Position numbers and translations under genes: made by a program. Positions 1 to 8,485 of a stretch of 64,000 nucleotides of DNA are shown here, piece after piece (the stretch's first letter is position 1; each line of letters opens with the position of its first letter). The notes beneath the pieces were generated by a model. That model saw only the letters and a program-made list of their open reading frames with translations. It did not search any database and was not told the origin of the DNA. Source of the stretch: Methylotetracoccus oryzae (lineage in GTDB: Bacteria; Pseudomonadota; Gammaproteobacteria; Methylococcales; Methylococcaceae). The DNA lies in NCBI RefSeq assembly GCF_006175985.1, contig NZ_SRSH01000025.1, positions 1 through 64,000 on the forward strand. Reading direction: 5' to 3'.

Positions 1-163
1 CCAACACACCATGACAGAGCACAGCGTCGGGATGGACCCATTACCCGGACTGACTGCAGACTGAAGAACTCATCTGAGCCGGAGTTCGCCCCCGAAAATT
101 ACACCACCTTGACGGACGCTACCTAACAGTCTCAATGGGCGTCTGCTCTCGCTGGGATTCGCG

Positions 164-433
164 ATGCTCATTCCAGCATACGACCTGAGGCCGTTCGAAG
201 AGATGGATCGAAATGACCGGGTGCGGGCCTGCTACCAGCACTGTGCCCTGAAGTGGGTGATGTCCGAGCGGATGACCAACCAGTGGCTCCGTGATCGCTT
301 CCGGCTTGCGGAGGACAAGGCGGCGATTGCCTCACAGGTAATCGCGGCGGCCATCGAGGCGGGGATGATCAAACTAGACGAGAGCCTAGGTACATCGCGA
401 AAGTTCGCTCGTTACCTGCCCTTCTGGGCCTGA
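164..433 (+). pseudogene. C-terminal remnant of an AlbA_2/RecG-like putative DNA-binding protein
   Basis: The 89-residue frame reads like the extreme C-terminus of the COG2865 (AlbA_2 / RecG-like) family. It has the pattern RxRACYQH, then a winged-helix-like segment with MTNQWLRDRF and IASQVIAAAIEAGMI, and the closing RKFARYLPFWA. Family members are normally 400-600 residues, and stops lie just upstream in the same frame (about 62-64 and 110-112). The rest of the gene is therefore gone or scrambled. Proteins of this family often sit inside type I restriction-modification loci, and hsd fragments follow directly here. I read it as a dead fragment, although translation from the internal ATG cannot be excluded. 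Confidence 0.6.
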
Positions 434-536
434 TCGTCATTTAAGAGCAAACCGGACAGACCACTGCTGCCACGCAATATAGCTCTTACAATCAGTTGCT
501 TGCTTATTTAAGCGTTTCCCAGAAAGGACCGACTGA

Positions 537-937
537 ATGACCTCTTTCACCGAATCCGTAGTCGAGCAGGCCGCGTTGGCGTGGCTGGAGAACGTCGGCT
601 GGCAGGTCCGTAACGGCGCCGAGATCGCCCTCGGCGAACCCCGCCGCTAAGCGTGACGACTATGGACAGGTGTTCGGGGGCAGCGCCTGAGCGACGCATT
701 GGCGCGTCTCAACTCCGCCTCGCCCGCGAAGGCGCGGATCTCATCGTGCGCACCGCGCGCCGCACAGGTTGTGAGTGGACGGCGTGATGGTCGAGTACCG
801 CGACATCGACAGCGACAACCTGCCGCCACCCGCGTGATCGCGCTGGAGATCATGGACGACCTGGAGGCGGCGCTGGAACAGTTCCGTTTGATTGCAGGTG
901 TTCTGAACGGCGGTGTGTCGGACACGCCGCCGGCATG
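537..937 (+). pseudogene. Degraded type I restriction-modification remnant (hsdR N-terminus, then hsdM-like C-terminus)
   Basis: The ATG at 537 begins [20 protein letters not shown], the classic start of type I restriction subunit HsdR, but a TAA stops it at 648-650. HsdR-like sequence continues across frames: RDDYGQV after 653, then QRLSDALARLN around 684-712, then GADLIVRTAR around 735-765, then a VEYRDID segment near 790. At about 815-937 the text switches to a segment like the C-terminus of an N6-methyltransferase subunit (RVIALEIMDDLEAALEQF). At least two stops and two frame changes are visible, plus an internal deletion removing the whole motor part. HsdR identity is firm; the HsdM part is tentative. 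Confidence 0.7.
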
Positions 938-1051
938 AACCTGGGGATAGGACCTGACCGACGATAAGGCGGGGTCAGAAGAGATAGCTCGGGCCTAACG
1001 CGAGCCTATTCCTAACCCGGCCGATCGAGGTGGCTGCAGCGGGATGACCGC

Positions 1052-1079
1052 GCCCCCGCTCCGGACGCAACGCGGGGGC
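1052..1079 (+). terminator. GC-rich stem-loop, possible terminator
   Basis: GCCCCCGC (1052-1059) pairs perfectly with GCGGGGGC (1072-1079), followed on the plus strand by a pyrimidine-rich tail TTCCTTCCTGTCT. It lies between the decayed hsd remnant and the convergent sugar dehydrogenase gene, so it could end transcription from either side. The T-rich side favours plus-strand transcription. Confidence 0.5.
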
Positions 1080-1131
1080 TTCCTTCCTGTCTCGCGAAAA
1101 CCCGGCCTGGGCCGGCCCTGCGACGAGCGGG

Positions 1132-2646
1132 CTAGCGGGTCGACGGCGCCGACAATTTGAACACGACGCCGGTACGCCCAGCCTCGGTCAGCGCGGGAGA
1201 AGCGGTCTTGTTCGCCATCACATACAGTTCGCCCTGCGCATCCTGGCCAAAGCCGAAGATGAAGTGCCCTATCGAAAGCCTGCCCTGAATGCGCAGTTCA
1301 CGAATGGTCCTGGGACTAGCCGGCGGGCCGTCGACCCCTCTGCTGTCGAAATAGAACAGTCGTCCGGCTCCGGTAGAGACACCGACCAGGTCGGCAAAGA
1401 CATACCGCCCCTGCAGCGCGGGGATCTCGCTACCGCGATAGACAAAACCGCCGATGACCGACAGCCCCTCGCCATGGTCGTATTGGGCCACCGGATCGAG
1501 CAGGTCCGGCGCGGGCACGCCGAGACAATTGACGTCGCTGATATAGCTGGGCGTGCCTGGGCGCGGACGGAAAAAGAACGTCCCTTCCTTGAAGCGCCAG
1601 CCGTAGTTGCCCCCGCCACGCACGATATCGACCTCTTCGACGCTGCCCTGACCGACGTCGGCGGCGAATAGGCGCCCGTCGAGGCGATCGAAGGAAATCC
1701 GGTACGGATTGCGAAAGCCGTAGGCCCATATTTCATCGCAGAACCCGTCCGCACACCCCGCAACGCCCCCTGTCCTGCCCTGGTGCGGCGCATAGGGATT
1801 CGACAGGGGCACACTGTATTGCCCGTTGCGGGCTGTCGTTCCGCGCGGGTCGATGCGGAGTATCTTGCCGAGCACCCGGGCCCGGTCCTGACCATTGCCG
1901 ATGAGCGGATTATGCCCGCGGCCTTGATCGCTCCCTGCCCCGCCATCGCCCAGGGCCACGTACAGCATCCCGTCCGGCCCGAACGCCAGGGCGCCAGCGT
2001 TGTGATTGGCCTGAGGCTGGTCGATGCGCAGCAGCACGCGCCGGCTGGCGGGATCGGCCAGCGGCTGCGCCGCGCCGGGGTCGGCCACCTTCCACTCGGT
2101 CACGACGCTGCGATGATCCGGCAGGACACTGGGCGCGAGTCCCGAGACGGGGAAATCCGCGGCGACCTCGGGCGCGTAGGGCTCCGACGTGTAGGTGTAC
2201 AGCAGACCGTTCTGTTGATAATCCGGGTGAAACGTCGCGCCGAGCAGACCGCGCTCGTCGCGCGGATTGAGCGGCACGATCAGGCCGGTCACATCCAGGA
2301 CGATGTGCTTGGCACCGCTACCGAGGTCAATGGCCCAGAGCTGCCCGACGACATCGGAAACGAACAGGTGGCTCGCATCGCCCGGGGCTGAACTACCGCC
2401 GTTGGGCGCAACGAGTTCGGACGCGACCCGTGACAACCTGACCTTCGCGACGGCATCGCGCCCGATCGGCGCCGGAATCGGATCCAGATTGACGGGGTCG
2501 GTCGGCAGGCAGACCGCGCCGGACTCGACGGTCACCATCGACGTCATGCACAGCAGTGCGAGCCGTGCCCAAGCGCCTGTTCGAGACCGGCACGATGTCG
2601 CCACCGACGTGAGACCGCGCAGCATAGACTGGCCTGATCCAAGCAT
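1132..2646 (-). CDS. PQQ-dependent sugar dehydrogenase (GSDH family), exported
   Basis: This is a glucose/sorbosone dehydrogenase-type six-bladed beta-propeller (YliI/Asd family) expected to oxidise aldose sugars in the periplasm with PQQ and Ca2+. Supporting blocks are DERGLLGATFHPDY, NHNAGALAFGPDGMLYVALGDGG, VLGKILRIDP, EIWAYGFRNPYRISFD and GGGNYGWRFKEG, in the family order. A hydrophobic N-terminal stretch ending near ESGAVC suggests a signal peptide. GGAGG lies 2 nt before the first ATG (2652) and 8 nt before the second (2646), so I prefer 2646. The length of about 504 residues is somewhat longer than typical. The gene stands alone; no PQQ synthesis genes are in view. The substrate cannot be told from sequence. 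Confidence 0.85.
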   Translation of the reverse strand: MLGSGQSMLRGLTSVATSCRSRTGAWARLALLCMTSMVTVESGAVCLPTDPVNLDPIPAPIGRDAVAKVRLSRVASELVAPNGGSSAPGDASHLFVSDVVGQLWAIDLGSGAKHIVLDVTGLIVPLNPRDERGLLGATFHPDYQQNGLLYTYTSEPYAPEVAADFPVSGLAPSVLPDHRSVVTEWKVADPGAAQPLADPASRRVLLRIDQPQANHNAGALAFGPDGMLYVALGDGGAGSDQGRGHNPLIGNGQDRARVLGKILRIDPRGTTARNGQYSVPLSNPYAPHQGRTGGVAGCADGFCDEIWAYGFRNPYRISFDRLDGRLFAADVGQGSVEEVDIVRGGGNYGWRFKEGTFFFRPRPGTPSYISDVNCLGVPAPDLLDPVAQYDHGEGLSVIGGFVYRGSEIPALQGRYVFADLVGVSTGAGRLFYFDSRGVDGPPASPRTIRELRIQGRLSIGHFIFGFGQDAQGELYVMANKTASPALTEAGRTGVVFKLSAPSTR

Positions 2647-2964
2647 CGGCATGACCTCCGTTTAGGTGTTGCTGATCCGGCACTCGCGGCACAGTGCCGA
2701 CCGCGCTCCCGGCTGCCAGAGACCTTCCATCGTCCCGAACGGTGACAGGTTTCCGCGCCCTGCACAAGCCACGCAAGACGCAACGCAGTCCCGTCGGACC
2801 ACAGGACGTATGCCCGCCTGATATGATGCCTCGATGAAATCGTGAGGACGTGAAGGCAGCCCGTGGCGTCTCGACGCGCGCCGTGCACCTCGCCCGGACC
2901 ACGCGCTCGGGCGTGCGTGTTCCGATTATCCCCTCCTCCAGCCAGACGAACTTGGAGAACGACG
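2647..2964. other. Divergent intergenic region
   Basis: About 320 bases separate the divergent sugar dehydrogenase and methyltransferase genes. Short open frames here have no recognisable protein features and overlap both gene starts. I see ribosome binding sites for both genes (GGAGG near 2654 on the minus strand, TTGGAG near 2952 on the plus strand) but no convincing sigma-70 hexamers or operator. Confidence 0.4.
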
Positions 2965-3660
2965 ATGTGCGCCAAATCGATGGTGAAGCTTTTGCTGTTG
3001 TCGTGTGCCGCGCTGTTGGCCCCGAGCGGACGGACCGAGACGCCCCCGATGCACATGCCCGGTCACGGCACAGCCAATGCCCACATGCATGCGATGGGCT
3101 TCGACACCCTGGTCGCTCGCTTCGAGGCGCCCGAGCGCGCCGCCTGGCAGAAGCCGGAAGCCGTGCTGGCGGCGCTGGGCGATGTCAGGGGCAAGACGGT
3201 GATCGACATCGGTGCCGGGACCGGTTACTTCAGCTTCCGCGCGGCGGCCGCCGGCGCCCGGGTCATCGCGGCCGATGTCGATCCACGGTTTCAGCACTAC
3301 ATTGAGCAACGCCTCGCGAAAGAGCCCCTCGCGGCGCCGGGTTCGCTAGTCACGCGCCAGCTCGCGTACGATTCCCCGGGCCTCGCGAAGGGCGAAGCCG
3401 ACCGAGCCTTGATGGTCGACGTGTACCACCACATCGAGGGGCGCGATGCGTATCTCCGGAAATTGCGGGAAGGCCTGAAACCGGACGGTCAGTTGCTGGT
3501 CGTCGACTTCAAGAAGGTACCGACGCCCGACGGGCCGCCGGTCGAGATGCGGCTGGAACCCCGGCAGATCGAGCAGGAACTCTCCGCGGCCGGCTTTAGC
3601 GACATCACCGTGGACACGGCGACACTGCCCTACCAGTACCTGATCAGCGCGCGGCCTTAG
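2965..3660 (+). CDS. Class I SAM-dependent methyltransferase with N-terminal signal peptide
   Basis: This is a predicted methyltransferase of 231 residues. The Rossmann motif I is TVIDIGAGTGYFSFRAA at about residues 79-95, followed by ADVDP (motif II), VDVYHHIEGRDAYL (motif IV) and LKPDGQLLVVDFKK. The start is fixed by TTGGAG 8-9 nt before ATG 2965; the open frame extends further up without a good ribosome site. The first 20 residues (KLLLLSCAALLAP) form a signal peptide. After it comes a Met/His-rich linker (MHMPGHGTANAHMHAMG) that could bind metal. Export is odd for a SAM enzyme, though COG4798-like predicted methyltransferases also carry signal peptides. The substrate is unknown. Confidence 0.8.
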   Translation: MCAKSMVKLLLLSCAALLAPSGRTETPPMHMPGHGTANAHMHAMGFDTLVARFEAPERAAWQKPEAVLAALGDVRGKTVIDIGAGTGYFSFRAAAAGARVIAADVDPRFQHYIEQRLAKEPLAAPGSLVTRQLAYDSPGLAKGEADRALMVDVYHHIEGRDAYLRKLREGLKPDGQLLVVDFKKVPTPDGPPVEMRLEPRQIEQELSAAGFSDITVDTATLPYQYLISARP

Positions 3661-3707
3661 ACGGCCGTACCCGCGCCCGGCCGAAAACCCGTCCATTGCG
3701 CGAACCC

Positions 3708-5003
3708 ATGCAACCGAGCACCCGCCGGATCGACCTGGCGACCGCGATCGCCGTCGTGATCGCGAACATGATCGGCACGGGTCTGTTCACCTCGCTCGGG
3801 TATCAGTTGCTCGAAACGCCCGCGGGCTTCCCGGTGCTCGCGATCTGGCTGCTCGGGGGCCTGCTGGCCTTCCTCGGCGCCGTCTGCTACGCCGAGATCG
3901 CCACGCGCTTACCCGCGGGCGGGGGCGAGTACCATTTCCTCACCGAGATCTACCATCCGGCGCTGGGCTTCATGGCCGGCTTCACCAGCGCGACGATCGG
4001 CTTCGCGGCGCCGATCGCCGCGGCCTCGCTGGCATTCGCGGGTTATCTGAAAGGCGTGTTCCCCACCCTGCCGGAGAAGGCGGTCGCAACGACGATCATC
4101 CTCGCGGTCGCCGGGTTGCATGTCGCGCACTTCTCGGCCGGATTGTCGTTTCAAAAGGCCGTCACGGCGCTGAAGGTCGCCGTGATCGGTCTGTTCGTGC
4201 TCGCCGGATTCGCCGCACCGGCCGCGCAACCCGTGTCGTTCAACCCCTTCGACTTCTCCGTTTCCGAGATCTGGAACACGGGGCTGGCCGTCAACCTGGT
4301 CTGGGTGTCGTTCGCGTACAGCGGCTGGAACGCGAGTAGCTATCTCGCCGGCGAGATCGTCGACCCGGAGCGGAATGTGTCGCGCAGCCTGCTGTATGGA
4401 ACAGCGCTCGTGACGGCGCTGTACGTCGGCCTGAACGCCGTCTTCATGCGCGTCGCATCGGTCGATGCACTGCGCGGCGTCAAGGAAGTCGGCCTGGTGG
4501 CGGCGATCAGCGTGTTTGGGGAAACCGGTGGCCATTTCATGGGCGCCTTGATCAGCCTGTTGCTGGTCTCGTCGATCAGTTCGATGATCATCGCCGGCCC
4601 GCGCGTGGTCCGGGCGCTGAGCGCCGCGATGCCTCCGCTGCGCGCGTTGTCGGTAACCGACGCCGGCGGCAATCCGGTCCGTGCGATCGCCTTCCAGGCC
4701 GTACTCGCGATTGTGCTGTTGCACACTGTGCGCTTCGATACGCTGCTGTACTACACCGCCTTTACGTTATCGCTGTTCACCTTGCTGACCGTTGCCGGCG
4801 TGATCGTGCTGCGCCGACGCCTTGGGCCGCCCGACACCTACCGCGCCTGGGGCTACCCCTGGTCGCCCATCGCCTTCGTGCTCGGCACCTTGGGTTTCAG
4901 CGGCTTCTTCGTCGTGCAGCATCCGCTTGAAAGCCTGGCCGGCCTGTCCACGGCACTGTTGGGTCTGGTCGCCTACGCGTTTTCCGACCGGCGCAACGGC
5001 TGA
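3708..5003 (+). CDS. APC-superfamily amino acid permease
   Basis: This is an integral membrane transporter of about 431 residues with roughly 12 hydrophobic segments. The N-terminal consensus IANMIGTGLFTSLGYQL matches the substrate-backbone binding motif of APC amino acid permeases, and GGEYHFLTEIYHPALGFMAGF is the usual TM3 region. A TTG at 3696 in the same frame is an alternative start. The gene begins 48 nt after the methyltransferase and is followed after 38 nt by a dCache-HAMP receptor gene in the same direction, so transport and sensing of one ligand is a reasonable but unproven link. The specific substrate cannot be read from the sequence. Confidence 0.85.
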   Translation: MQPSTRRIDLATAIAVVIANMIGTGLFTSLGYQLLETPAGFPVLAIWLLGGLLAFLGAVCYAEIATRLPAGGGEYHFLTEIYHPALGFMAGFTSATIGFAAPIAAASLAFAGYLKGVFPTLPEKAVATTIILAVAGLHVAHFSAGLSFQKAVTALKVAVIGLFVLAGFAAPAAQPVSFNPFDFSVSEIWNTGLAVNLVWVSFAYSGWNASSYLAGEIVDPERNVSRSLLYGTALVTALYVGLNAVFMRVASVDALRGVKEVGLVAAISVFGETGGHFMGALISLLLVSSISSMIIAGPRVVRALSAAMPPLRALSVTDAGGNPVRAIAFQAVLAIVLLHTVRFDTLLYYTAFTLSLFTLLTVAGVIVLRRRLGPPDTYRAWGYPWSPIAFVLGTLGFSGFFVVQHPLESLAGLSTALLGLVAYAFSDRRNG

Positions 5004-5041
5004 CACGTTCTCAGTCTGGCACGCCCAACCATCCCGCAGCC

Positions 5042-6520
5042 ATGCGCTCGATCCGCGTCGTCTTTCCATTGATCCTGACCTTCCAGATGGTCGTGGCGGT
5101 CGGCTTGACGGGCACGATCGCCTATCTGAGCCATTTGAAGGAAGCACGCGAGACGGCCGCAGAGATGGTCAATGTGATCGGCAGTACGATGGACGAGCAG
5201 TTGTACCAGTACCTCTACATACCGATGACGCTGACGGAGGCCTTCGCCGAGCGGGTCCGCCTGCAGCCGCAGCGCCGCTTCTCCGACATCCAGGATCCCG
5301 AGACGCGGCGCCGCGTCATCGACAGCCTGTGGACGCAGTCGCGGCTGGTGCCCTGGGCCAATCTGACGCTGACCAGCCCGACAGGCCAGATGCTGCGAAT
5401 CGATCGCACCGAAACCGGAACACCGGTGCTGAAGCTATCGGACGCCAGGAAGGGCGGCATGCTGCAGCGGTATCTAATCGACTCGGCCGGCCGCAGCGGC
5501 ACGCGTCTCGATCACGGCCGCACCGTGTTCGATCCCCTGCAGCAGGACTACTACCGCGATGCGGTGACGCGGCACCAGCGCATCCTGTCACCGATTTATT
5601 TCAGCGCCGTGTCGTCGGGTGCGCCGGTCGTCACGATTGCCGACCCCGTCTTCGACGACAGCGGCCATGTGCGTCTGGTCGTCTCGTCCGACATCCACCT
5701 CGATGCGATCAACGGCCACCTGCAAGGCCTGACGCTGCCGCCCGATTCGCTGACGTTCATCTTCGATACCACTGGCCGCATCGTCGCCAGCTCGAATTTC
5801 GACCGGGAACGTGGCGGCAAGGAACACAAGGCGGAGCGACTCGACGATCTGGCCGCTAGCGACAACCCGGTCGCGCGCGCCAGCGCGAAAGTACTGAGGA
5901 AGCGGTTCCCACAGCTGACCGTAAGCCGGGCGACATCGTTCCAGTTCGTTGTCAAAGGTCGGCGCAACTATGTCTATGCCGCCCCCTTGTTCGCGGATTT
6001 CGGCCTGAACTGGCAGCTCGCGGTCGTGATCTCGGAATCGGGATTGATCGAGAACCTGATCCGGGGCGTCCGCACTGCGGCCTGGGCCTCGCTCGGACTG
6101 CTGTTGATCTCGATCCTCGTCGGATTGCGCACCGCGGGCTGGATGGTGCGACCTATCCTGACGCTGCGCGACGTCGTCAAGGCGGTCGAGAAGGATCAGC
6201 TCGACCTGCAAGGCAAACTGCTCCAGAAGCTCCGGGACGACGCGCACCGCCGCAATGAATTCGGCGAGTTGGCCACCGCGGCGCTCGGCATGGTGCAGGA
6301 AGTGGAAGCCCGCCACGACTTGCTGGAATCGCAACTGGAACAGTTGCGCGTCGCCGTGGATGCGAGCCAGACCCGTGCCGAGATCGAGCAGGTGACCGGC
6401 ACCCCCTTCTTCCGCTCGCTGCAGGAACAGGCCCGAGAGCTGCGGGAGCGGAACCGACAGCGCCGGGACGGGCCGGGACGGACGAACGGTGCACGGCCGA
6501 CCGACGAGGCCGGCAAATGA
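5042..6520 (+). CDS. dCache-HAMP transmembrane receptor without an output domain
   Basis: The protein has 492 residues. TM1 is at about 7-28, a periplasmic double-Cache domain fills about 30-335, TM2 is at about 345-367, then a HAMP domain and a C-terminal coiled coil (about 420-480). The Cache signature is visible as VFDPLQQDYYRDAV followed by GAPVVTIADPVFDDSGHVRLVV. The amino-acid-binding motif of dCache_1AA (YDPRxRxWY) is altered here to FDPLQQDYY, so the ligand is open. No kinase, cyclase, GGDEF or chemotaxis domain follows; the chain ends in a charged tail. The next genes, a MinD/ParA ATPase (98 nt on) and a winged-helix protein, are therefore candidate partners. Confidence 0.8.
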   Translation: MRSIRVVFPLILTFQMVVAVGLTGTIAYLSHLKEARETAAEMVNVIGSTMDEQLYQYLYIPMTLTEAFAERVRLQPQRRFSDIQDPETRRRVIDSLWTQSRLVPWANLTLTSPTGQMLRIDRTETGTPVLKLSDARKGGMLQRYLIDSAGRSGTRLDHGRTVFDPLQQDYYRDAVTRHQRILSPIYFSAVSSGAPVVTIADPVFDDSGHVRLVVSSDIHLDAINGHLQGLTLPPDSLTFIFDTTGRIVASSNFDRERGGKEHKAERLDDLAASDNPVARASAKVLRKRFPQLTVSRATSFQFVVKGRRNYVYAAPLFADFGLNWQLAVVISESGLIENLIRGVRTAAWASLGLLLISILVGLRTAGWMVRPILTLRDVVKAVEKDQLDLQGKLLQKLRDDAHRRNEFGELATAALGMVQEVEARHDLLESQLEQLRVAVDASQTRAEIEQVTGTPFFRSLQEQARELRERNRQRRDGPGRTNGARPTDEAGK

Positions 6521-6618
6521 GGCACGGGGAAGCTCGGGGGCCCAAACCCCGCTGCACGAGGCTGAAGGCGACACCGGCAATCTGATACAGTTCCGGTCTC
6601 GATATGGGAGTACGACTC

Positions 6619-7383
6619 ATGGCGCATGTCATCTCCGTCCATTCCTTTCGGGGCGGCACCGGCAAATCCAACATCACGGCGAATCTCGCCGCGCTGCTCG
6701 CCAGCACCGGCAAGCGCGTGGGCGTCATCGACACGGATATCCAGTCCCCCGGTATCCACGCGATCTTCGGACTGGAGCCCGGCCAGCAAAAGCACTCTCT
6801 GAACGATTTCCTGTGGGGCCGCTGCACGATCGAAGCGGCCACCACCGAGGTCACCGCCGTACTCCGCAACAAGGGCATCGCCAAGGGGCAGATCTATCTG
6901 ACCCCCGGCAGCATGCAGAGCAGCGACATCACCCGCATGCTCAGCGAAGGCTATGATGTGGGTCTGCTGAACAGCGGCTTCCAGGAGCTCATCGAGCGAC
7001 TGGAACTGGATCACCTACTGATCGACACGCATCCGGGTGTCAACGAGGAAACCCTGTTGTCGATCGCGATTTCGGATGTCCTGATGCTGATCCTGCGGCC
7101 GGACCGCCAGGACTATCAGGGCACAGCCGTCGCGGTCGAACTGGCCCGGCAACTCGACGTGCCGAACCTGTTCCTGATGGTCAACAAGGCGATCACCCCG
7201 GCCGATTTCCCGGCGCTGCGCGAGCGGGTCGAATCGACCTACGACACGCCCGTGCTCGGCATTCTGCCGCTCGCGCAGGAAATGGCCGTGCTCGGCAGCA
7301 GCGACGTGTTCTGCCTGACGAAACCCGACCACCCGATTTCGGCGACGCTGAAATCGGTGGCGGCCAAGATCGCGGCGGCATGA
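6619..7383 (+). CDS. MinD/ParA-family ATPase
   Basis: This is a P-loop ATPase of 254 residues of the ParA/MinD (SIMIBI) class. The deviant Walker A RGGTGKSN is at about residues 10-17, the switch I region is VIDTDIQSPGIHAIFG, Walker B-like LLIDTHPGVNEETLL is near residue 140, and NKAITPADFPAL is at about 194. GGGAG lies 8 nt before ATG 6619, which favours it over the in-frame ATG at 6604. There is no parB, parS-like array or minC/minE nearby, so chromosome partition or Z-ring placement is unlikely. Its place between a Cache receptor and a winged-helix gene suggests a signalling or localisation role. Confidence 0.85.
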   Translation: MAHVISVHSFRGGTGKSNITANLAALLASTGKRVGVIDTDIQSPGIHAIFGLEPGQQKHSLNDFLWGRCTIEAATTEVTAVLRNKGIAKGQIYLTPGSMQSSDITRMLSEGYDVGLLNSGFQELIERLELDHLLIDTHPGVNEETLLSIAISDVLMLILRPDRQDYQGTAVAVELARQLDVPNLFLMVNKAITPADFPALRERVESTYDTPVLGILPLAQEMAVLGSSDVFCLTKPDHPISATLKSVAAKIAAA

Positions 7384-7431
7384 ACGGGCCCGGGCGCCGG
7401 TTTAGGCTCGTCGCCACCCCCGCATGACGCC

Positions 7432-7680
7432 ATGGGCGAGCCAGGCCGAGGGCTGAGGCCGAGCGACCTGCTCACCTTCCCGGAGCCGGACCGGCGGGTG
7501 CTGATACTGGCAGTCCGCCAGCGCCGCATCAACGCGGAGACGCTGGTGCAGCGTTGCGGACTCACCGCCGAAGCCGCGTCCGAGGTGTTGGAGCGACTGG
7601 TGGATCAAGGACTGCTGGAGCGAATGGACGACACGACTCCGGCGACCTACGCGCCGGCCTTCGGCGGGACACGACCCTGA
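7432..7680 (+). CDS. Small winged-helix protein linked to the MinD-like ATPase
   Basis: The product has 82 residues and a predicted helix-turn-helix/winged-helix pattern: PDRRVLILAVRQRRINAETL, then the recognition-type segment GLTAEAASEVLERLVDQGLLER, as in MarR/IclR-type wings. It starts 49 nt after the MinD-like gene on the same strand and ends the directon before the first copy of the palindromic repeat. It could be a DNA-binding regulator or, as with many tiny wings, a protein-protein adaptor. I recognise no named family. Confidence 0.65.
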   Translation: MGEPGRGLRPSDLLTFPEPDRRVLILAVRQRRINAETLVQRCGLTAEAASEVLERLVDQGLLERMDDTTPATYAPAFGGTRP

Positions 7681-7715
7681 TCTCGCGCTGTTGTTCCATG
7701 CGCGCGGCTGTTCCA

Positions 7716-7771
7716 TGCGCACAGCGCATGCTACGAATGGTGCGGAGGTAGCGTGCGCCATGCGCACGGAT
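7716..7771. repeat. Palindromic intergenic repeat, copy 1
   Basis: The arm TGCGCACAGCGCATGCTAC is mirrored by GTAGCGTGCGCCATGCGCA around the centre GAATGGTGCGGAG, giving a long imperfect hairpin. The 48 bases 7724-7771 recur at 9610-9657 with three differences. A truncated echo of the left flank (TTCCATGCGC) occurs at 7694-7703 as well as 7711-7720. The form resembles REP/MITE-like nomadic intergenic elements. It sits just after the winged-helix gene and before a toxin-like pair. Confidence 0.75.
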
Positions 7772-7841
7772 CACAGCAGCGGCCAGGGCAGTCGATATGC
7801 CGGTGACGATTCTCTCGGAGCGTGTCTGGTAACCTTGCGAC

Positions 7842-8078
7842 ATGAAGGTCACGCGTTACTTCGAAGCCGTCCGTAGTCGCCCGGATCGCGCGAACATCCT
7901 GGATGAATGGATAGATCGCGCTATACACTCGCCCATTCGTGAGTCAATTCAATCGGACGGGCGAATTCGGCGTTGGACCTGCATCCCGCAGATGGACGAT
8001 CGTTATCTGCGTGTGATCTTGCTGGAAGATGGTGAAACCGTTCATAACGCATTCTTTGACAGAAGGTTTACCCCATGA
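7842..8078 (+). CDS. DUF4258-like small protein, partner of DUF2283
   Basis: This is a 78-residue basic protein with the pattern MKVTRYFEAV, RPDRANILDEWIDRA, GRIRRWTCIP, YLRVILLEDGETVHNAFFDRRF. That pattern is typical of a small family (DUF4258-like) that is regularly encoded directly before a DUF2283 protein. It overlaps the next gene by ATGA, so the two are translationally coupled. The size, coupling and neighbourhood (repeats, a TA pair at 10 kb) resemble a toxin-antitoxin module. That is an inference from layout; I see no diagnostic nuclease residues. Confidence 0.7.
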   Translation: MKVTRYFEAVRSRPDRANILDEWIDRAIHSPIRESIQSDGRIRRWTCIPQMDDRYLRVILLEDGETVHNAFFDRRFTP

Positions 8079-8272
8079 AAGTACGCTACTTTGCCGACAC
8101 CGACACCTTGCTGATCGAGTTCCGCGACGTACCCGTCGCCGAGACCCGCGACCTGGACGAGGACACGATTCTGGATCTCGACAGCCAGGGCAACATTCGT
8201 TCGATTACCGTCGAACATGCGTCGAAACGCGCTGATGCGCCGCAGTTTTCCTACGAGCAGATTGCCGCATAA
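8075..8272 (+). CDS. DUF2283 domain protein
   Basis: The 65-residue protein is of the DUF2283 family. It opens MKVRYFADTDTLLIEF, continues DVPVAETRDLDEDTILDLDSQG and NIRSITVEHASKR, and ends PQFSYEQIAA. The family has a short beta-rich acidic fold. It is acidic where the upstream partner is basic, which fits an antitoxin or chaperone-like partner. Its ATG overlaps the stop of the upstream gene by 4 nt. Function is unproven for the family. Confidence 0.8.
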   Translation: MKVRYFADTDTLLIEFRDVPVAETRDLDEDTILDLDSQGNIRSITVEHASKRADAPQFSYEQIAA

Positions 8273-8485
8273 GTTCGGTCGTTCGAGCGTTGGCCATTCG
8301 CTGCCTCGAATCTGATCCTCGGAGCAGGCTGCCCCGGCGGGAAGGACGTCAGGCCGAAGCGGGTTGCGATCGGCATCGCGATGAACCGACATCGAGCAAG
8401 TACCACCCAGTTCCTGTGTAAGCCCATGCTCTCCTGGCGCTCAACAAGCGCGGCGCGAATGTTCGGGAATCGAACGGAGGTCTCT

